From contig NZ_JADPRT010000002.1 in NCBI RefSeq assembly GCF_015690355.1, forward strand, positions 248,001 to 312,000: 64,000 nt of DNA, in the 5' to 3' direction. Every line of letters begins with the position of its first letter. The first letter of the stretch is position 1. This DNA comes from Streptacidiphilus fuscans. Its GTDB lineage: Bacteria; Actinomycetota; Actinomycetes; Streptomycetales; Streptomycetaceae. The position numbers and the translations under genes were made by a program. This document shows, piece by piece, positions 41,313 to 51,383 of the stretch. The notes below the pieces were generated by a model. The model made no database searches and was not told where the DNA came from. It was given only the letters and a program-made list of their open reading frames with translations.

Positions 41313-42431
41313 ATGTCTCTCCGCCTGACCGCGCTGGACAGCCTCCACCGCTCCCTCGGCGCCACCATGACCGACTTCGCGGGCTGGGACATGCCGCTGC
41401 GCTACGGCAGCGAGCGCGAGGAGCACACCGCCGTCCGTACCCAGGCCGGTCTCTTCGACCTGTCGCACATGGGCGAGATCACCGTCAGCGGTCCGCAGGC
41501 CGGCGAGATGCTCGACCACGCGCTGGTCGGCTTCGTCTCCGCACTCGCGGTCAACAAGGCCCGCTACACCATGATCTGCGCCGCGGACGGCGGCATCCTG
41601 GACGACCTGATCGTCTACCGCACCGGCGAGGCCGAGTTCATGGTCGTCGCCAACGCCTCCAACGCCCAGCTGGTCCTCGACGAGCTGACCGCCCGCGCCG
41701 ACGGCTTCGACGCCACCGTGCGCGACGACCGCGACGCCTACGCGCTGATCGCCGTCCAGGGCCCGAACTCCCCTGCGATCCTCGGCTCGCTGACCGACGC
41801 CGACCTGCCGGGGCTGAAGTACTACACCGCTCTGCCCGCCACCGTGGCCGGCCGTCCGGCCCTGCTCGCCCGCACGGGCTACACCGGCGAGGACGGCTTC
41901 GAGCTCTTCCTCGCCCCCGGCGACGCCGAGCACGTGTGGACCGCGCTGACCGAGGCCGGCTCCTCCCAGGGCCTGATCCCCTGTGGCCTCTCCTGCCGCG
42001 ACACCCTGCGCCTGGAGGCCGGGATGCCGCTCTACGGTCACGAGCTGACCACCGAGCTGACCCCGTTCGACGCCGGTCTGGGCCGCGTGGTCCGCTTCGA
42101 CAAGACCACCAACGAGGGCGCGTTCGTCGGCCGCGAGGCGCTGGAGAAGGCCGCCGAGCAGGCGCTCGCCAACCCGCCGCGGGTCCTGGTCGGCCTGGTC
42201 TCCCCCGGCCGTCGCGTGCCGCGCGCCGAGATGAACGTGGTGGACGCCGCTGGCGCCGTCATCGGCTCGATCACCTCGGGCGCGCCGTCCCCGACGCTGG
42301 GCAAGCCGATCGCCATGGCCTACGTCGACGCCGCCCACGCCACGCCCGGCGCCTCCGTCTTCGTCGACGTGCGCGGCACGCACGAGCCGGTCGAGGTTGT
42401 CGCGCTGCCGTTCTACAAGCGCGCCCGCTAG
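41313..42431 (+). CDS. gcvT: Glycine cleavage system T protein (aminomethyltransferase)
   Basis: Transfers the methylene group from lipoyl-bound aminomethyl on GcvH to tetrahydrofolate, releasing ammonia. 372 aa from ATG 41313-41315 with AGGAGA upstream. FAGWDMPLRYGSEREEHTAVR, FDLSHMGEI and the C-terminal YTGEDGFELF and GLGRVVRFDK motifs. First gene after the glycine riboswitch. Confidence 0.95.
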   Translation: MSLRLTALDSLHRSLGATMTDFAGWDMPLRYGSEREEHTAVRTQAGLFDLSHMGEITVSGPQAGEMLDHALVGFVSALAVNKARYTMICAADGGILDDLIVYRTGEAEFMVVANASNAQLVLDELTARADGFDATVRDDRDAYALIAVQGPNSPAILGSLTDADLPGLKYYTALPATVAGRPALLARTGYTGEDGFELFLAPGDAEHVWTALTEAGSSQGLIPCGLSCRDTLRLEAGMPLYGHELTTELTPFDAGLGRVVRFDKTTNEGAFVGREALEKAAEQALANPPRVLVGLVSPGRRVPRAEMNVVDAAGAVIGSITSGAPSPTLGKPIAMAYVDAAHATPGASVFVDVRGTHEPVEVVALPFYKRAR

Positions 42432-42572
42432 TCCGACCGGCGCCTCCGTGCTCCCTCGCACTCCCTAGCACTCCCTCGCGAAGGTCGACCTGCCGGTCCA
42501 CCTCGCAGAACACGCCCGGGGTCGCCGACCCCCGTTTCGCCGTACCCACACCTCATCCGGGAGAATCACGTC

Positions 42573-42950
42573 ATGAGCAACCCCCAGAACCTCACGTACA
42601 GCAAGGAGCACGAGTGGCTGACCGCCGCCGTGGACGGCGTGGCCACCGTGGGCATCACCGCCTTCGCCGCCGACGCGCTCGGTGACGTGGTGTACGTCGA
42701 CCTCCCCGAGGTCGGCCGTGTGGTCGAGGCTGACGAGACCGTGGGCGAGCTGGAGTCGACCAAGTCCGTCAGCGACCTCTACACTCCCGCCGCCGGCGAG
42801 GTCGTCGAGGTCAACCAGGCCGTCGTCGACGACCCGGCCCTGGTCAACTCCGCCGCGTTCACCGACGGTTGGCTGTTCAAGCTGCGCCTTGCCGGCGAGC
42901 CCGAGGGTCTGCTCAGCGCCGACGAGTACACCGCCCAGTTCGGCGGCTGA
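42573..42950 (+). CDS. gcvH: Glycine cleavage system H protein
   Basis: Lipoylated carrier of the glycine cleavage system. 125 aa. The lipoyl Lys sits in [15 protein letters not shown]; the EHEWL start and [14 protein letters not shown] end ([13 protein letters not shown]) are standard. 141 bp after gcvT. The P protein gene gcvP is not in this window. Confidence 0.95.
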   Translation: MSNPQNLTYSKEHEWLTAAVDGVATVGITAFAADALGDVVYVDLPEVGRVVEADETVGELESTKSVSDLYTPAAGEVVEVNQAVVDDPALVNSAAFTDGWLFKLRLAGEPEGLLSADEYTAQFGG

Positions 42951-43023
42951 AAGTCCGGCGGCTGACAACAGACGTCCGCCGAAACGACGTCCGACGACCG
43001 ACGACCTGAGGGATCTCACCGTC

Positions 43024-44292
<1,269 letters not shown>

Positions 44293-44339
44293 TCCTCCGG
44301 TCCGGGATTCGTCATCCCCGACGTGATCCCTGAAAGGTG

Positions 44340-44383
44340 GGGGCACCGCGCACACTGGAACCAGACAGTGCGCGCGGTGCCCC
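44340..44383 (+). terminator. 17-bp hairpin (one mismatch) between glyA and sdaA
   Basis: Stem 44340-44356 with 44367-44383, starting GGGGCACCGCGC. It lies 47 bp after glyA and 65 bp before the chosen sdaA start, and probably terminates or attenuates transcription into sdaA. Its presence argues against sdaA starting upstream of 44389. Confidence 0.7.
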
Positions 44384-44448
44384 TACCCATGACACCGCTC
44401 GTACCCCTGCCCCGCTTCCTGCCCCACCCACAAGACAAGGGCGTCCTC

Positions 44449-45816
44449 GTGGCCATCAGCGTCTTCGACCTCTTCTCCATCGGCATCGGCCCGTCCAGCT
44501 CGCACACGGTCGGCCCGATGCGGGCGGCCCGGATGTTCGCGCGCCGCCTGAAGTCGGAGGGCCTGCTGGCGGACGTCCACGCGATGCGGGCCGAGCTCTT
44601 CGGCTCCCTCGGCGCGACCGGCCACGGCCACGGCACGCCCAAGGCCGTCCTGCTGGGCCTGGAGGGCAACTCGCCGCGCACGGTCGACATCGAGCAGGCC
44701 GACCTGGACGTCGCGCGGATCAAGGAGACCAAGCGGATCTCGCTGCTGGGCACCCACGAGATCGCGTTCGACCCGGACAACGAGCTGATCCTGCACCGGC
44801 GTCGGTCCCTGCCGTACCACGCCAACGGCATGACGCTCTGCGCCTACGACGCGGCGGGCGTCCCGCTGCTGGAGAAGACCTACTACTCGGTCGGCGGCGG
44901 CTTCGTCGTCGACGAGGACGCGATCGGCGCGGACCGCGTCAAGCTCGACGACACCGTGCTCACCTATCCGTTCCGTACGGGTGCGGACCTGCTCCGGCTG
45001 ACGGCCGAGACCGGCCTGTCCATCTCCTCGCTGATGCTGGAGAACGAGAAGGCCTGGCGCAGCGAGGCGGAGATCCGGGCGGGGCTGCTGGAGATCTGGG
45101 CCGTGATGCAGGAGTGCGTCCGCAACGGCATGCACCACGAGGGCATCCTCCCGGGCGGCCTCAAGGTCCGCCGCCGCGCGGCGTCGGCCGCGCGTGCGCT
45201 TCGCGTCGAGGGCATCGGCCCGGCCAACGCGATGGAGTGGGTCACCCTCTACGCGATGGCGGTCAACGAGGAGAACGCGGCGGGCGGGCGCGTGGTGACC
45301 GCCCCGACCAACGGCGCTGCGGGCATCATCCCGGCGGTGCTGCACTACTACCTGAACTTCATCCCGGGTGCGGACGAGGACGGCATCGTCCGGTTCCTGC
45401 TCGCGGCGGGCGCGGTGGGCATGCTCTTCAAGGAGAACGCCTCCATCTCCGGCGCCGAGGTCGGCTGCCAGGGGGAGGTCGGCTCCGCCTGCTCGATGGC
45501 CGCGGGCGGCCTCGCCGAGGTCCTCGGCGGCACGCCCGAGCAGGTCGAGAACGCCGCCGAGATCGGCATCGAGCACAACCTCGGCCTCACCTGCGACCCG
45601 GTCGGCGGCCTGGTCCAGATCCCGTGCATCGAGCGCAACGGCATGGCGGCCGTCAAGGCCGTCACCGCCGCCCGGATGGCGCTGCGCGGCGACGGCCGCC
45701 ACCACGTCTCCCTCGACAAGGCGATCAAGACCATGAAGGAGACGGGCGCCGACATGAAGGTCAAGTACAAGGAGACCTCCCGCGGCGGCCTGGCGGTCAA
45801 CGTCATCGAGTGCTGA
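44449..45816 (+). CDS. sdaA: L-serine ammonia-lyase (iron-sulfur, single-chain)
   Basis: Converts L-serine to pyruvate and ammonia with a [4Fe-4S] cluster. 455 aa from GTG 44449-44451 ([20 protein letters not shown]); an ATG at 44389 is possible but less likely. The [12 protein letters not shown] motif and cluster Cys residues are present ([29 protein letters not shown]). Follows glyA; overlaps the convergent hydrolase by 14 bp. Confidence 0.94.
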   Translation: MAISVFDLFSIGIGPSSSHTVGPMRAARMFARRLKSEGLLADVHAMRAELFGSLGATGHGHGTPKAVLLGLEGNSPRTVDIEQADLDVARIKETKRISLLGTHEIAFDPDNELILHRRRSLPYHANGMTLCAYDAAGVPLLEKTYYSVGGGFVVDEDAIGADRVKLDDTVLTYPFRTGADLLRLTAETGLSISSLMLENEKAWRSEAEIRAGLLEIWAVMQECVRNGMHHEGILPGGLKVRRRAASAARALRVEGIGPANAMEWVTLYAMAVNEENAAGGRVVTAPTNGAAGIIPAVLHYYLNFIPGADEDGIVRFLLAAGAVGMLFKENASISGAEVGCQGEVGSACSMAAGGLAEVLGGTPEQVENAAEIGIEHNLGLTCDPVGGLVQIPCIERNGMAAVKAVTAARMALRGDGRHHVSLDKAIKTMKETGADMKVKYKETSRGGLAVNVIEC

Positions 45817-46714
45817 CCGGGGCGGCCTCCAGGTGGGTCGCGAAGAAGCGGGCGACGCGGTCGAGTGCGGCGTCCGCCTCGTCCAGGCGGCCGTAGTGGT
45901 GCTGGAAGACGTGCGGGAGTCCGGCCCCGATCTCCAGGGTGACCTCGACGTCGGCGGCGCCCGCGCGGGCGGCCAGCCGGACCGCGTCGTCGAGCAGCAC
46001 CTCGTTGGCTCCGACCTGCACCAGCAGCGGAGGCAGCCCCGCGAGGTCGGCGAAGAGGGGGCTGACCAGCTGCTGCGCCCGGTCGCCCGCGCCGACGTAG
46101 AGATCGGCGTAGTCGCGCAGGTCCGCCTCGACGAAGATCGGGTCGGCCTCCTCCTTGGACCTGATGCTCGCGCCGCTCAGGGTGAGGTCGGCCCACGGCG
46201 AGAAGACCACCGCGGCGGCCGGCAGCGGCAACCCGGCCTCGCGCGCCGCCAGCAGGGTGGCGAGGATCAGGCCGCCACCGGCGGAGTCGCCGCCCACGAC
46301 GAGGTCACGCGGGTCGGTGCCCGCCTCCAGCAGCTCGCGGTAGGCAGCGAGGCCGTCGTCGAGGGCTGCCGGGAACGGGTGCTCCGGCGCCAGCCGGTAG
46401 GCCACCGACGTCGCCAGGATCCCGGCGCGGCGGGCCAGTTCACCGACCAGCCCGGCATGGGTGTCCGGTGAGCCGATGACGTAGCCGCCGCCGTGCAGGT
46501 AGAGCAGCCGACCGCGGCCGGTGACTCCGGCGGGCTCCAGCTCCAGCGCGGGCCGCCCTCCCAGGACCGTGCCGCGGACGGCCACACCCTCCGGCGCGGG
46601 CCGGCCGACGCCTGCGGCGAAACCGCTGCGCTGCTCCTCGACGGTCGGCGGCGTCTCGCTGCGCGGGAGCGAGCGGAGCAGGGCGTCCAGGGCCTCACGC
46701 TGCTGTCGGGACAT
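45803..46714 (-). CDS. Alpha/beta hydrolase, hormone-sensitive-lipase (HSL) family
   Basis: Esterase-like enzyme, 303 aa. ATG 46712-46714 with perfect GGAGG upstream. Oxyanion motif [13 protein letters not shown], nucleophile in GDSAGGGL, likely acid in the ANEVLLDD region and catalytic His in LPHVFQHHY. Divergent from a MarR regulator with three operator-like palindromes between them, so probably repressed by it. Confidence 0.9.
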   Translation of the reverse strand: MSRQQREALDALLRSLPRSETPPTVEEQRSGFAAGVGRPAPEGVAVRGTVLGGRPALELEPAGVTGRGRLLYLHGGGYVIGSPDTHAGLVGELARRAGILATSVAYRLAPEHPFPAALDDGLAAYRELLEAGTDPRDLVVGGDSAGGGLILATLLAAREAGLPLPAAAVVFSPWADLTLSGASIRSKEEADPIFVEADLRDYADLYVGAGDRAQQLVSPLFADLAGLPPLLVQVGANEVLLDDAVRLAARAGAADVEVTLEIGAGLPHVFQHHYGRLDEADAALDRVARFFATHLEAAPVSTR

Positions 46715-46747
46715 GGCGAACCTCCATGGATCGGGATGAGAGGATGC

Positions 46748-46809
46748 ATTCCGAGGAATCCATCTGCCTGCATCCAACCACATTCCAGGGAAGAGGATTC
46801 CCGGGAATC
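46748..46809. promoter_or_regulatory. Three ATTCC-N2-GGAAT operator-like palindromes
   Basis: ATTCCGAGGAAT (46748-46759), ATTCCAGGGAAG (46782-46793, one end imperfect) and ATTCCCGGGAAT (46797-46808, inside a perfect 14-bp palindrome 46796-46809). All are in the 108-bp gap between the hydrolase and MarR genes. Best read as binding sites for that MarR protein. Confidence 0.7.
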
Positions 46810-46822
46810 TATTGGAGGATTT

Positions 46823-47332
46823 GTGACCCCCGTCACACCCGTCTTCATGGACCTCGTCCGCGTCGAGACCCGGCTCTACAACGCGGCAGGAGCCCGGCTG
46901 CGCGCCGAACTGGGGTTGTCCATCGGGCAGTTCGAGTTTCTGGAGATCATCGACCGGGTGCCGGGGTGCCGCGTGCTCGACATCGTCGCCGAGGTGGCGA
47001 TCACTGTGGGAGCCGTCAGCAAGGCGGTCGACCGCTTGGCCGCCGCAGGCTGGTGCGAGCGGGCCGCGCACCCCCAGGACCGACGCTCGTCCATCCTCCG
47101 CCTCACGCCCGAGGGCAAGAGGCTGCTGACCGCCTCCCGACCCGTCGTCGAGAGCGAACTCGCCTCACTGACCGAGGCGGTCTCCCCGGACGACCTCGCC
47201 CGCATGGCTGCCACCCTGGCGACGCTGCGGGCCTCCCTCGAAGCGGGCTCCCACGGCCAGGCGGGCCAGCCTGGGCAGCCGGGCCAGCCGGGCCAGCCGG
47301 GGCAGCCGGGGCAGCCGGGGCAAGCGGACTGA
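46823..47332 (+). CDS. MarR-family regulator with C-terminal Gly-Gln-Pro repeat tail
   Basis: 169 aa from GTG 46823-46825 with GGAGG upstream. Winged-helix MarR domain: RVLDIVAEVAITVGAVSKAV recognition part, then AHPQDRRSSILRLTPEGKRLL wing. The C-terminus is odd: six perfect GQP triplets (DNA 47264-47317) followed by GQAD, a collagen-like flexible tail not typical of MarR proteins. Likely represses the divergent hydrolase and itself. Confidence 0.88.
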   Translation: MTPVTPVFMDLVRVETRLYNAAGARLRAELGLSIGQFEFLEIIDRVPGCRVLDIVAEVAITVGAVSKAVDRLAAAGWCERAAHPQDRRSSILRLTPEGKRLLTASRPVVESELASLTEAVSPDDLARMAATLATLRASLEAGSHGQAGQPGQPGQPGQPGQPGQPGQAD

Positions 47333-47358
47333 CGGACCGCCGGACGCGTCGCCCCGGT

Positions 47359-48048
47359 TCACGCCAGCGCGAAGTCCACGGCGACCTCGGCGTGCAGACG
47401 GGCGGTGGGGAAGACCGGGACGGGGCTGTCGGCGGGCCCCACGAGCAGCTCGATCTCGGTGCAGCCGAGCACGATGCCCTCGGTGCCCCGGGCGACCAGC
47501 TCCGCGATGACCTGCCGGTACAGCTCGCGCGAGGCGTCCGTGACCACGCCGAGGCAGAGCTCGTCGTAGATGACGCGATGGACCGACGCCCGCGCCTGCG
47601 GCCCGGGGACGTCGACCACGAGGCCATGCCCGGCCAGACGGTCGCGGTAGAACGACTGCTCCATGGTGAACGCGGTTCCCAACAGCCCCACCCGGCGCAG
47701 ACCTTGGGCCCGGACAGCGGCGGCGGTGGCGTCCGCGAGGTGGAGCAGCGGCACCGAGACGGCGTCGGTGATCGCGTCGGCGACCTTGTGCATGGTGTTC
47801 GTGCAGAGCACCACGACCTCCGCGCCCGCGGCCTCCAACGAGCGGGCAGCGTCGGCGAGGAGCGCTCCCGCCTCCTCCCAACGGCCCTCCGTCTGGAGGC
47901 GTTCGACCTCGGCGAAGTCGACCGAGTAGACCACGCACCGCGCGGAGTGCAGCCCGCCCAGACGCTCGCGGACGCTCTCGTTGACGATGCGGTAGTACTC
48001 CGCGGTCGACTCCCAGCTCATGCCGCCCAGCAGGCCGATGGTCCTCAT
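47359..48048 (-). CDS. Aspartate/glutamate racemase family protein (YgeA-like)
   Basis: 229 aa from ATG 48046-48048. IGLLGGMSWESTAEYYRIVN is the family start; the two catalytic Cys are in VVLCTNTMHK and VLGCTEIELL. Probably racemises an acidic or other amino acid; the substrate cannot be told from sequence. Confidence 0.88.
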   Translation of the reverse strand: MRTIGLLGGMSWESTAEYYRIVNESVRERLGGLHSARCVVYSVDFAEVERLQTEGRWEEAGALLADAARSLEAAGAEVVVLCTNTMHKVADAITDAVSVPLLHLADATAAAVRAQGLRRVGLLGTAFTMEQSFYRDRLAGHGLVVDVPGPQARASVHRVIYDELCLGVVTDASRELYRQVIAELVARGTEGIVLGCTEIELLVGPADSPVPVFPTARLHAEVAVDFALA

Positions 48049-48122
48049 GCCCGGAACTGTAGTCCGCGGCGGGCGGTCCGCAGCCTAGGTCCACTGTCGG
48101 CGGTGGGTTCTACGCTGACACG

Positions 48123-48443
48123 GTGACTGACTCCCCGTGGAACGTGATCGCCGAGCTCGAACACTGGCTGTCGAAGGACAGCAAGCTCCCCGCCGAGACC
48201 CGGACCATCCTGCAGATCCTGAAGATCACCGAGGAGGCCGGGGAGGTCGCCGAGGCGGTGATCGGGGCCACCGGGCAGAACCCCAGAAAGGGGTTCTCGC
48301 ACACGTGGGAGGACGTGGAGAAGGAGCTGTGCGACGTCATCATCACCTCGATGGTCGCGCTGACACGGGTCAGCCAGGATCCGGAGGGGACGTTCGCACG
48401 GCAGTTGACGCGGGTCGCAGAGCGCGCGCTCGGGCCGTCGTGA
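48123..48443 (+). CDS. MazG-like nucleotide pyrophosphohydrolase
   Basis: 106 aa from GTG 48123-48125. All-alpha NTP-PPase signature EExxE..ExxD: KITEEAGEVAEA and EKELCDVIITSMVAL. Single-domain, so the dimer would form the active site. Removes pyrophosphate from nucleotides. Overlaps the 3' end of the convergent MpaB-like gene by 74 bp. Confidence 0.87.
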   Translation: MTDSPWNVIAELEHWLSKDSKLPAETRTILQILKITEEAGEVAEAVIGATGQNPRKGFSHTWEDVEKELCDVIITSMVALTRVSQDPEGTFARQLTRVAERALGPS

Positions 48444-49353
48444 TGACGTCGGAGGGTTCGCAGCCGTAGCGCAGCACCGCGGCCAGCGCGCGGACGGCGG
48501 CCCGGACGGCGGTGACGCCGAGCACGGACCGTGTGGGCAGCCGGAGTTGAGCTCGAGCCCAGTCCGGCAGCAGGTCGATCCCGCCGTCGACCAGGATCCG
48601 CATCGCCGCCGCGCTGCCGGGGTCGGAGACGAACGTGCCGGGCGCGCGGAGGAAGTCGACCGCCGCCGATGCGGCCTCGGTAAGCGCGAGTTGGGGACGG
48701 ACCTCGCGCAGGTAGGCGTGGACCTCGGCGAGCGAGTGCGGCACGTCCGTCGCGCCGAGGCGCTCCGCCGTCCGGGCGACTTCGTCGAAGTAGCGGTCCT
48801 GCTCGGAGCGGCTGAGCGGCCTGGGGGCGTAACGCTGGTAGCCCGCCAGGAAGCAGCACGTCTCGGCGACGTGGACCCAGCGGAGCAGCTCCGGGTCGCC
48901 CGCGTCGTACGGGCGGCCGTCGGGCGCGGTGCCGCGGACGTGCTCGTGGATCCGGCGGACGCGGGCGATCGCGGCCTCCGCCTCCGCCGCTCCGCCGTAG
49001 CTGGTGACGGTGACGAAGCCGGCCGTGCCGTTGAGCCGGTCGATCGGCCGCTCGCGGTAGTCGGAGTGCTGGTCCACCCCGGCCATGGCGAGCGGGTGCA
49101 GCGACTGGAGCAGCAGGGCCGCGATGCCGCCGGTGAACATGCCCGGCATGTCCCCGTGGACCAGCCACACCATGCTGTCGGGCCCGAACAGGCCCGGGTC
49201 GCCGTCCGGCCGGTCGTAACGGCCGAAGTCGAGGCCGTCGCCGTGGACGGTGGCGTAGACCTGGCGTCGGATCCGGCCGCGGATCGCGTCGCGCAGGTGC
49301 GGGAGGGAGAGCGGGAGGGAGAGCGGGAGCGGACTGAGACGGTCAGCACACAC
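48370..49353 (-). CDS. Oxygenase MpaB-like (DUF2236) protein
   Basis: 327 aa from the GTG at 49351-49353; the start is uncertain, because the frame is open to 49554. Conserved marks of the family: MVWLVHGDMPGMFTGGIAAL, LQSLHPLAMAGVDQHSDYRE, and HVHVAETCCFL-like (WVHVAETCCFLAGYQ). Members are haem-binding oxygenases (latex-clearing/MpaB relatives). A short LPLSLPLSLP repeat near the N-terminus comes from local duplication. The last ~25 residues are antisense to the MazG gene. Confidence 0.78.
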   Translation of the reverse strand: MCADRLSPLPLSLPLSLPHLRDAIRGRIRRQVYATVHGDGLDFGRYDRPDGDPGLFGPDSMVWLVHGDMPGMFTGGIAALLLQSLHPLAMAGVDQHSDYRERPIDRLNGTAGFVTVTSYGGAAEAEAAIARVRRIHEHVRGTAPDGRPYDAGDPELLRWVHVAETCCFLAGYQRYAPRPLSRSEQDRYFDEVARTAERLGATDVPHSLAEVHAYLREVRPQLALTEAASAAVDFLRAPGTFVSDPGSAAAMRILVDGGIDLLPDWARAQLRLPTRSVLGVTAVRAAVRALAAVLRYGCEPSDVITTARARALRPASTAVRTSPPDPG

Positions 49354-49691
49354 ACGCCTAGATCTACCTGAACGATCCAAGGTTTGCCAGGTAGCCGGCA
49401 AGGGAAATGTAAGCAAATGGTGGAGCATTCCTTGTGATCCACGGCACGCCATGGCGAAATAACGCCATATGTCCCTTTTGCACTTTGCCCATATGTCGGG
49501 ATTCGTGCCATAGTCGGTGACCGGAACGCCTCTGACCCGAGCTTCCGATGCCACGGCAGCAACACCCCCTTGGCTGCCCGGCCCACGATGCAGGGGCCCC
49601 GAGGATCAACGGATCCATGGGGCCCCGCATGACGTTCCGGGCCCCTTCGATGTCAGGCCCAGGCTACGCCGTCATTGCTGCGCCGTCGTCG
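49354..49691. other. 338-bp intergenic region with Crp-like box and hairpin
   Basis: No credible gene. It holds GTGATCCACGGCAC at 49434-49447 (GTG-N8-CAC), upstream of the MpaB-like gene; an AT-rich stretch 49440-49510 with two CATATG sequences; the hairpin at 49588-49630; and short GCTACGCCGTC repeats at 49666-49705. Confidence 0.5.
49588..49630 (-). terminator. Hairpin downstream of the ATP-binding protein gene
   Basis: ATGC(A)GGGGCCCC (49588-49600) pairs with GGGGCCCCGCAT (49619-49630), one bulged base. It is 61 bp past the stop of the ATP-binding gene and probably ends its transcript. Confidence 0.6.
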
Positions 49692-50192
49692 CTACGCCGT
49701 CGTCGCCGCGCGGACCTTGAGCTCGAACCACACCGACTTGCCGCGCGAGAGCAGGTCCACGCCCCAGCGGTCCGCGAGCACGTCGACCAGCCGGAGACCG
49801 CGCCCCGACTCGTCCTCCGCGTCTCCCTTGATCAGACACGGCAACGCCCGCGACGGGTCACGCAGCTCGACGCGGACGCGGCCGGAGCCGCGCAGCACCC
49901 GCAGGACGAAGCTGCGACCGCCCGTGTGCCGGATCGCGTTGGCCACCAGCTCGGCCACCAGCTGCTCCGCCACCTCACCTTGTCCGCCCAGTCCCCAGGA
50001 CTCCAGGGCGGACAAGGTGAGCCGGCGGGCGCGCGCGGTGACACCCGGGGCGGCGACCAGACAGGAGCCGTCGCCCTCGGGGGAAAGGAGCCGGGCAGCG
50101 TCGTCGAACTCGACGGATGCAGCCGAATCGGCCGAATCCACCCGCTCGTTGATCACTGTCCGCGCCCGCACCACTTCGCCCTGTACTGCCAT
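49692..50192 (-). CDS. ATP-binding protein, HATPase_c_2 / anti-sigma-regulatory-kinase-like
   Basis: 166 aa from ATG 50190-50192; a longer form from 50264 is possible. GHKL-type ATPase: N-box LVAELVANAIRHTGG, then ESGRGLRLVDVLADRWG as the G-box. Such single-domain proteins are very common in streptomycetes, where they act like RsbW/SpoIIAB anti-sigma kinases. No sigma or anti-anti-sigma partner lies beside it. Confidence 0.82.
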   Translation of the reverse strand: MAVQGEVVRARTVINERVDSADSAASVEFDDAARLLSPEGDGSCLVAAPGVTARARRLTLSALESWGLGGQGEVAEQLVAELVANAIRHTGGRSFVLRVLRGSGRVRVELRDPSRALPCLIKGDAEDESGRGLRLVDVLADRWGVDLLSRGKSVWFELKVRAATTA

Positions 50193-50378
50193 GAGGCAAT
50201 GATGGCGCGTCAGGAGTGCTCTGTGGAGCCGAATCGGCAAAAAATCATCTATTGCTTCGGGCATATGCCAAAGAGGTTTGCATACGCCCAGCTCAGCCGG
50301 GTGGGCCCGGCGGAAGAGACAACCGGTGCCGGTGGGACCAGAGTTGACACACCGCGTTGACCGGAGGAGTTACCGGCG

Positions 50379-50402
50379 GGAAACCGGTGGGGAAACCGGT
50401 GT
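50379..50402. repeat. 12-bp direct repeat, two copies
   Basis: GGGAAACCGGTG occurs twice in tandem (50379-50390, 50391-50402) in the 50193-50452 gap, 50 bp past the enoyl-CoA hydratase stop. The rest of that gap shows no gene; it carries a TTGACA at 50345-50350. Confidence 0.6.
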
Positions 50403-50452
50403 GTTGACCAACGGTTACCCCACCAGGGCACCAGGGACGCCTCAACGACCGG

Positions 50453-51229
50453 TCAGTTGAACTTGGCCTTGCCCGGGCCTTCCTCGACGAAGCTGCGCAT
50501 GCCGATCTCGCGGTCCTCGGTGGCGAAGAGGCCCGCGAAGAGGTTCCGCTCGATGGTCAGACCGGTGTCCAGGTCGGTCTCCAGACCGCGGTCGACGGCC
50601 TCCTTGGCGGCGCGCAGCGCGAGCGCGGGACCGGCGGCCAGCTTGGCGGCCCAGGCGTGCGCGGTGGCGAAGACCTCCTCGGCGGGCACGACCTGGTCGG
50701 CCAGGCCGATCCGGTGGGCCTCGACGGCGTCGACCATGCGGCCGGTGAAGATGAGGTCCTTGGCCTTGGCCGGGCCGACCAGGCGCGAGAGCCGCTGGGT
50801 GCCACCGGCGCCCGGGATCAGGCCCAGCAGGATCTCCGGCTGACCGAACTTGGCGTTCTCCGCGGCGACCCGGATGTCCGCGCAGAGCGTCAACTCGCAG
50901 CCGCCGCCGAGCGCGTAGCCGGTGACCGCGGCGACCACCGGCTTGGGGATCCGGGCGACCGCGTCGAACGCCGCCTGCAGCGCGCCGCCGCGCAGCACCA
51001 TGTCGGCGTGGCTCATGCGCTGCATCTCCTTGATGTCGGCGCCGGCCGCGAAGACCTTCTCGCCGCCCCAGAGCACCACCGCGCGCACGTCGGCGCGCGC
51101 GGTGGCCTCCTCGGCGACCTCCTTGAGCTGGTCCTGCATCGCGATGTCGAGCGCGTTCATCTTGGGGCGGTCGAGCCGGATCACACCGACGGCGTCCTGG
51201 TCGACCTCGAGCGTCACGAAGCGGTCCAT
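50453..51229 (-). CDS. Enoyl-CoA hydratase/isomerase (crotonase) family
   Basis: 258 aa from ATG 51227-51229. Crotonase fold: FAAGADIKEM oxyanion loop, GYALGGGCELTLCADIR with the first catalytic Glu, and GQPEILLGLIPGAGGTQRL with the second, so a hydratase function is plausible. Fatty acid beta-oxidation enzyme by family; alone here, with no dehydrogenase beside it. Confidence 0.9.
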   Translation of the reverse strand: MDRFVTLEVDQDAVGVIRLDRPKMNALDIAMQDQLKEVAEEATARADVRAVVLWGGEKVFAAGADIKEMQRMSHADMVLRGGALQAAFDAVARIPKPVVAAVTGYALGGGCELTLCADIRVAAENAKFGQPEILLGLIPGAGGTQRLSRLVGPAKAKDLIFTGRMVDAVEAHRIGLADQVVPAEEVFATAHAWAAKLAAGPALALRAAKEAVDRGLETDLDTGLTIERNLFAGLFATEDREIGMRSFVEEGPGKAKFN

Positions 51230-51383
51230 GTACGTGCCTCCCCGGGCGGGATGAAGAAGGGGCGCAGAGCGCCGAGCAGTGCGCAGAGTGAACCGATGTT
51301 AACGCGGGCCCGGGGTGGTCACGAGGAGCGGGAGGGGTGCAGGTGGAGTGGGGTCGGTTGGGCTGGGGTCGATTGGGGTCCGG

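Noticed and set aside
49354..49554. N-terminal extension of the MpaB-like protein
   Set aside because: It would add residues unlike the family and run through the AT-rich promoter region.
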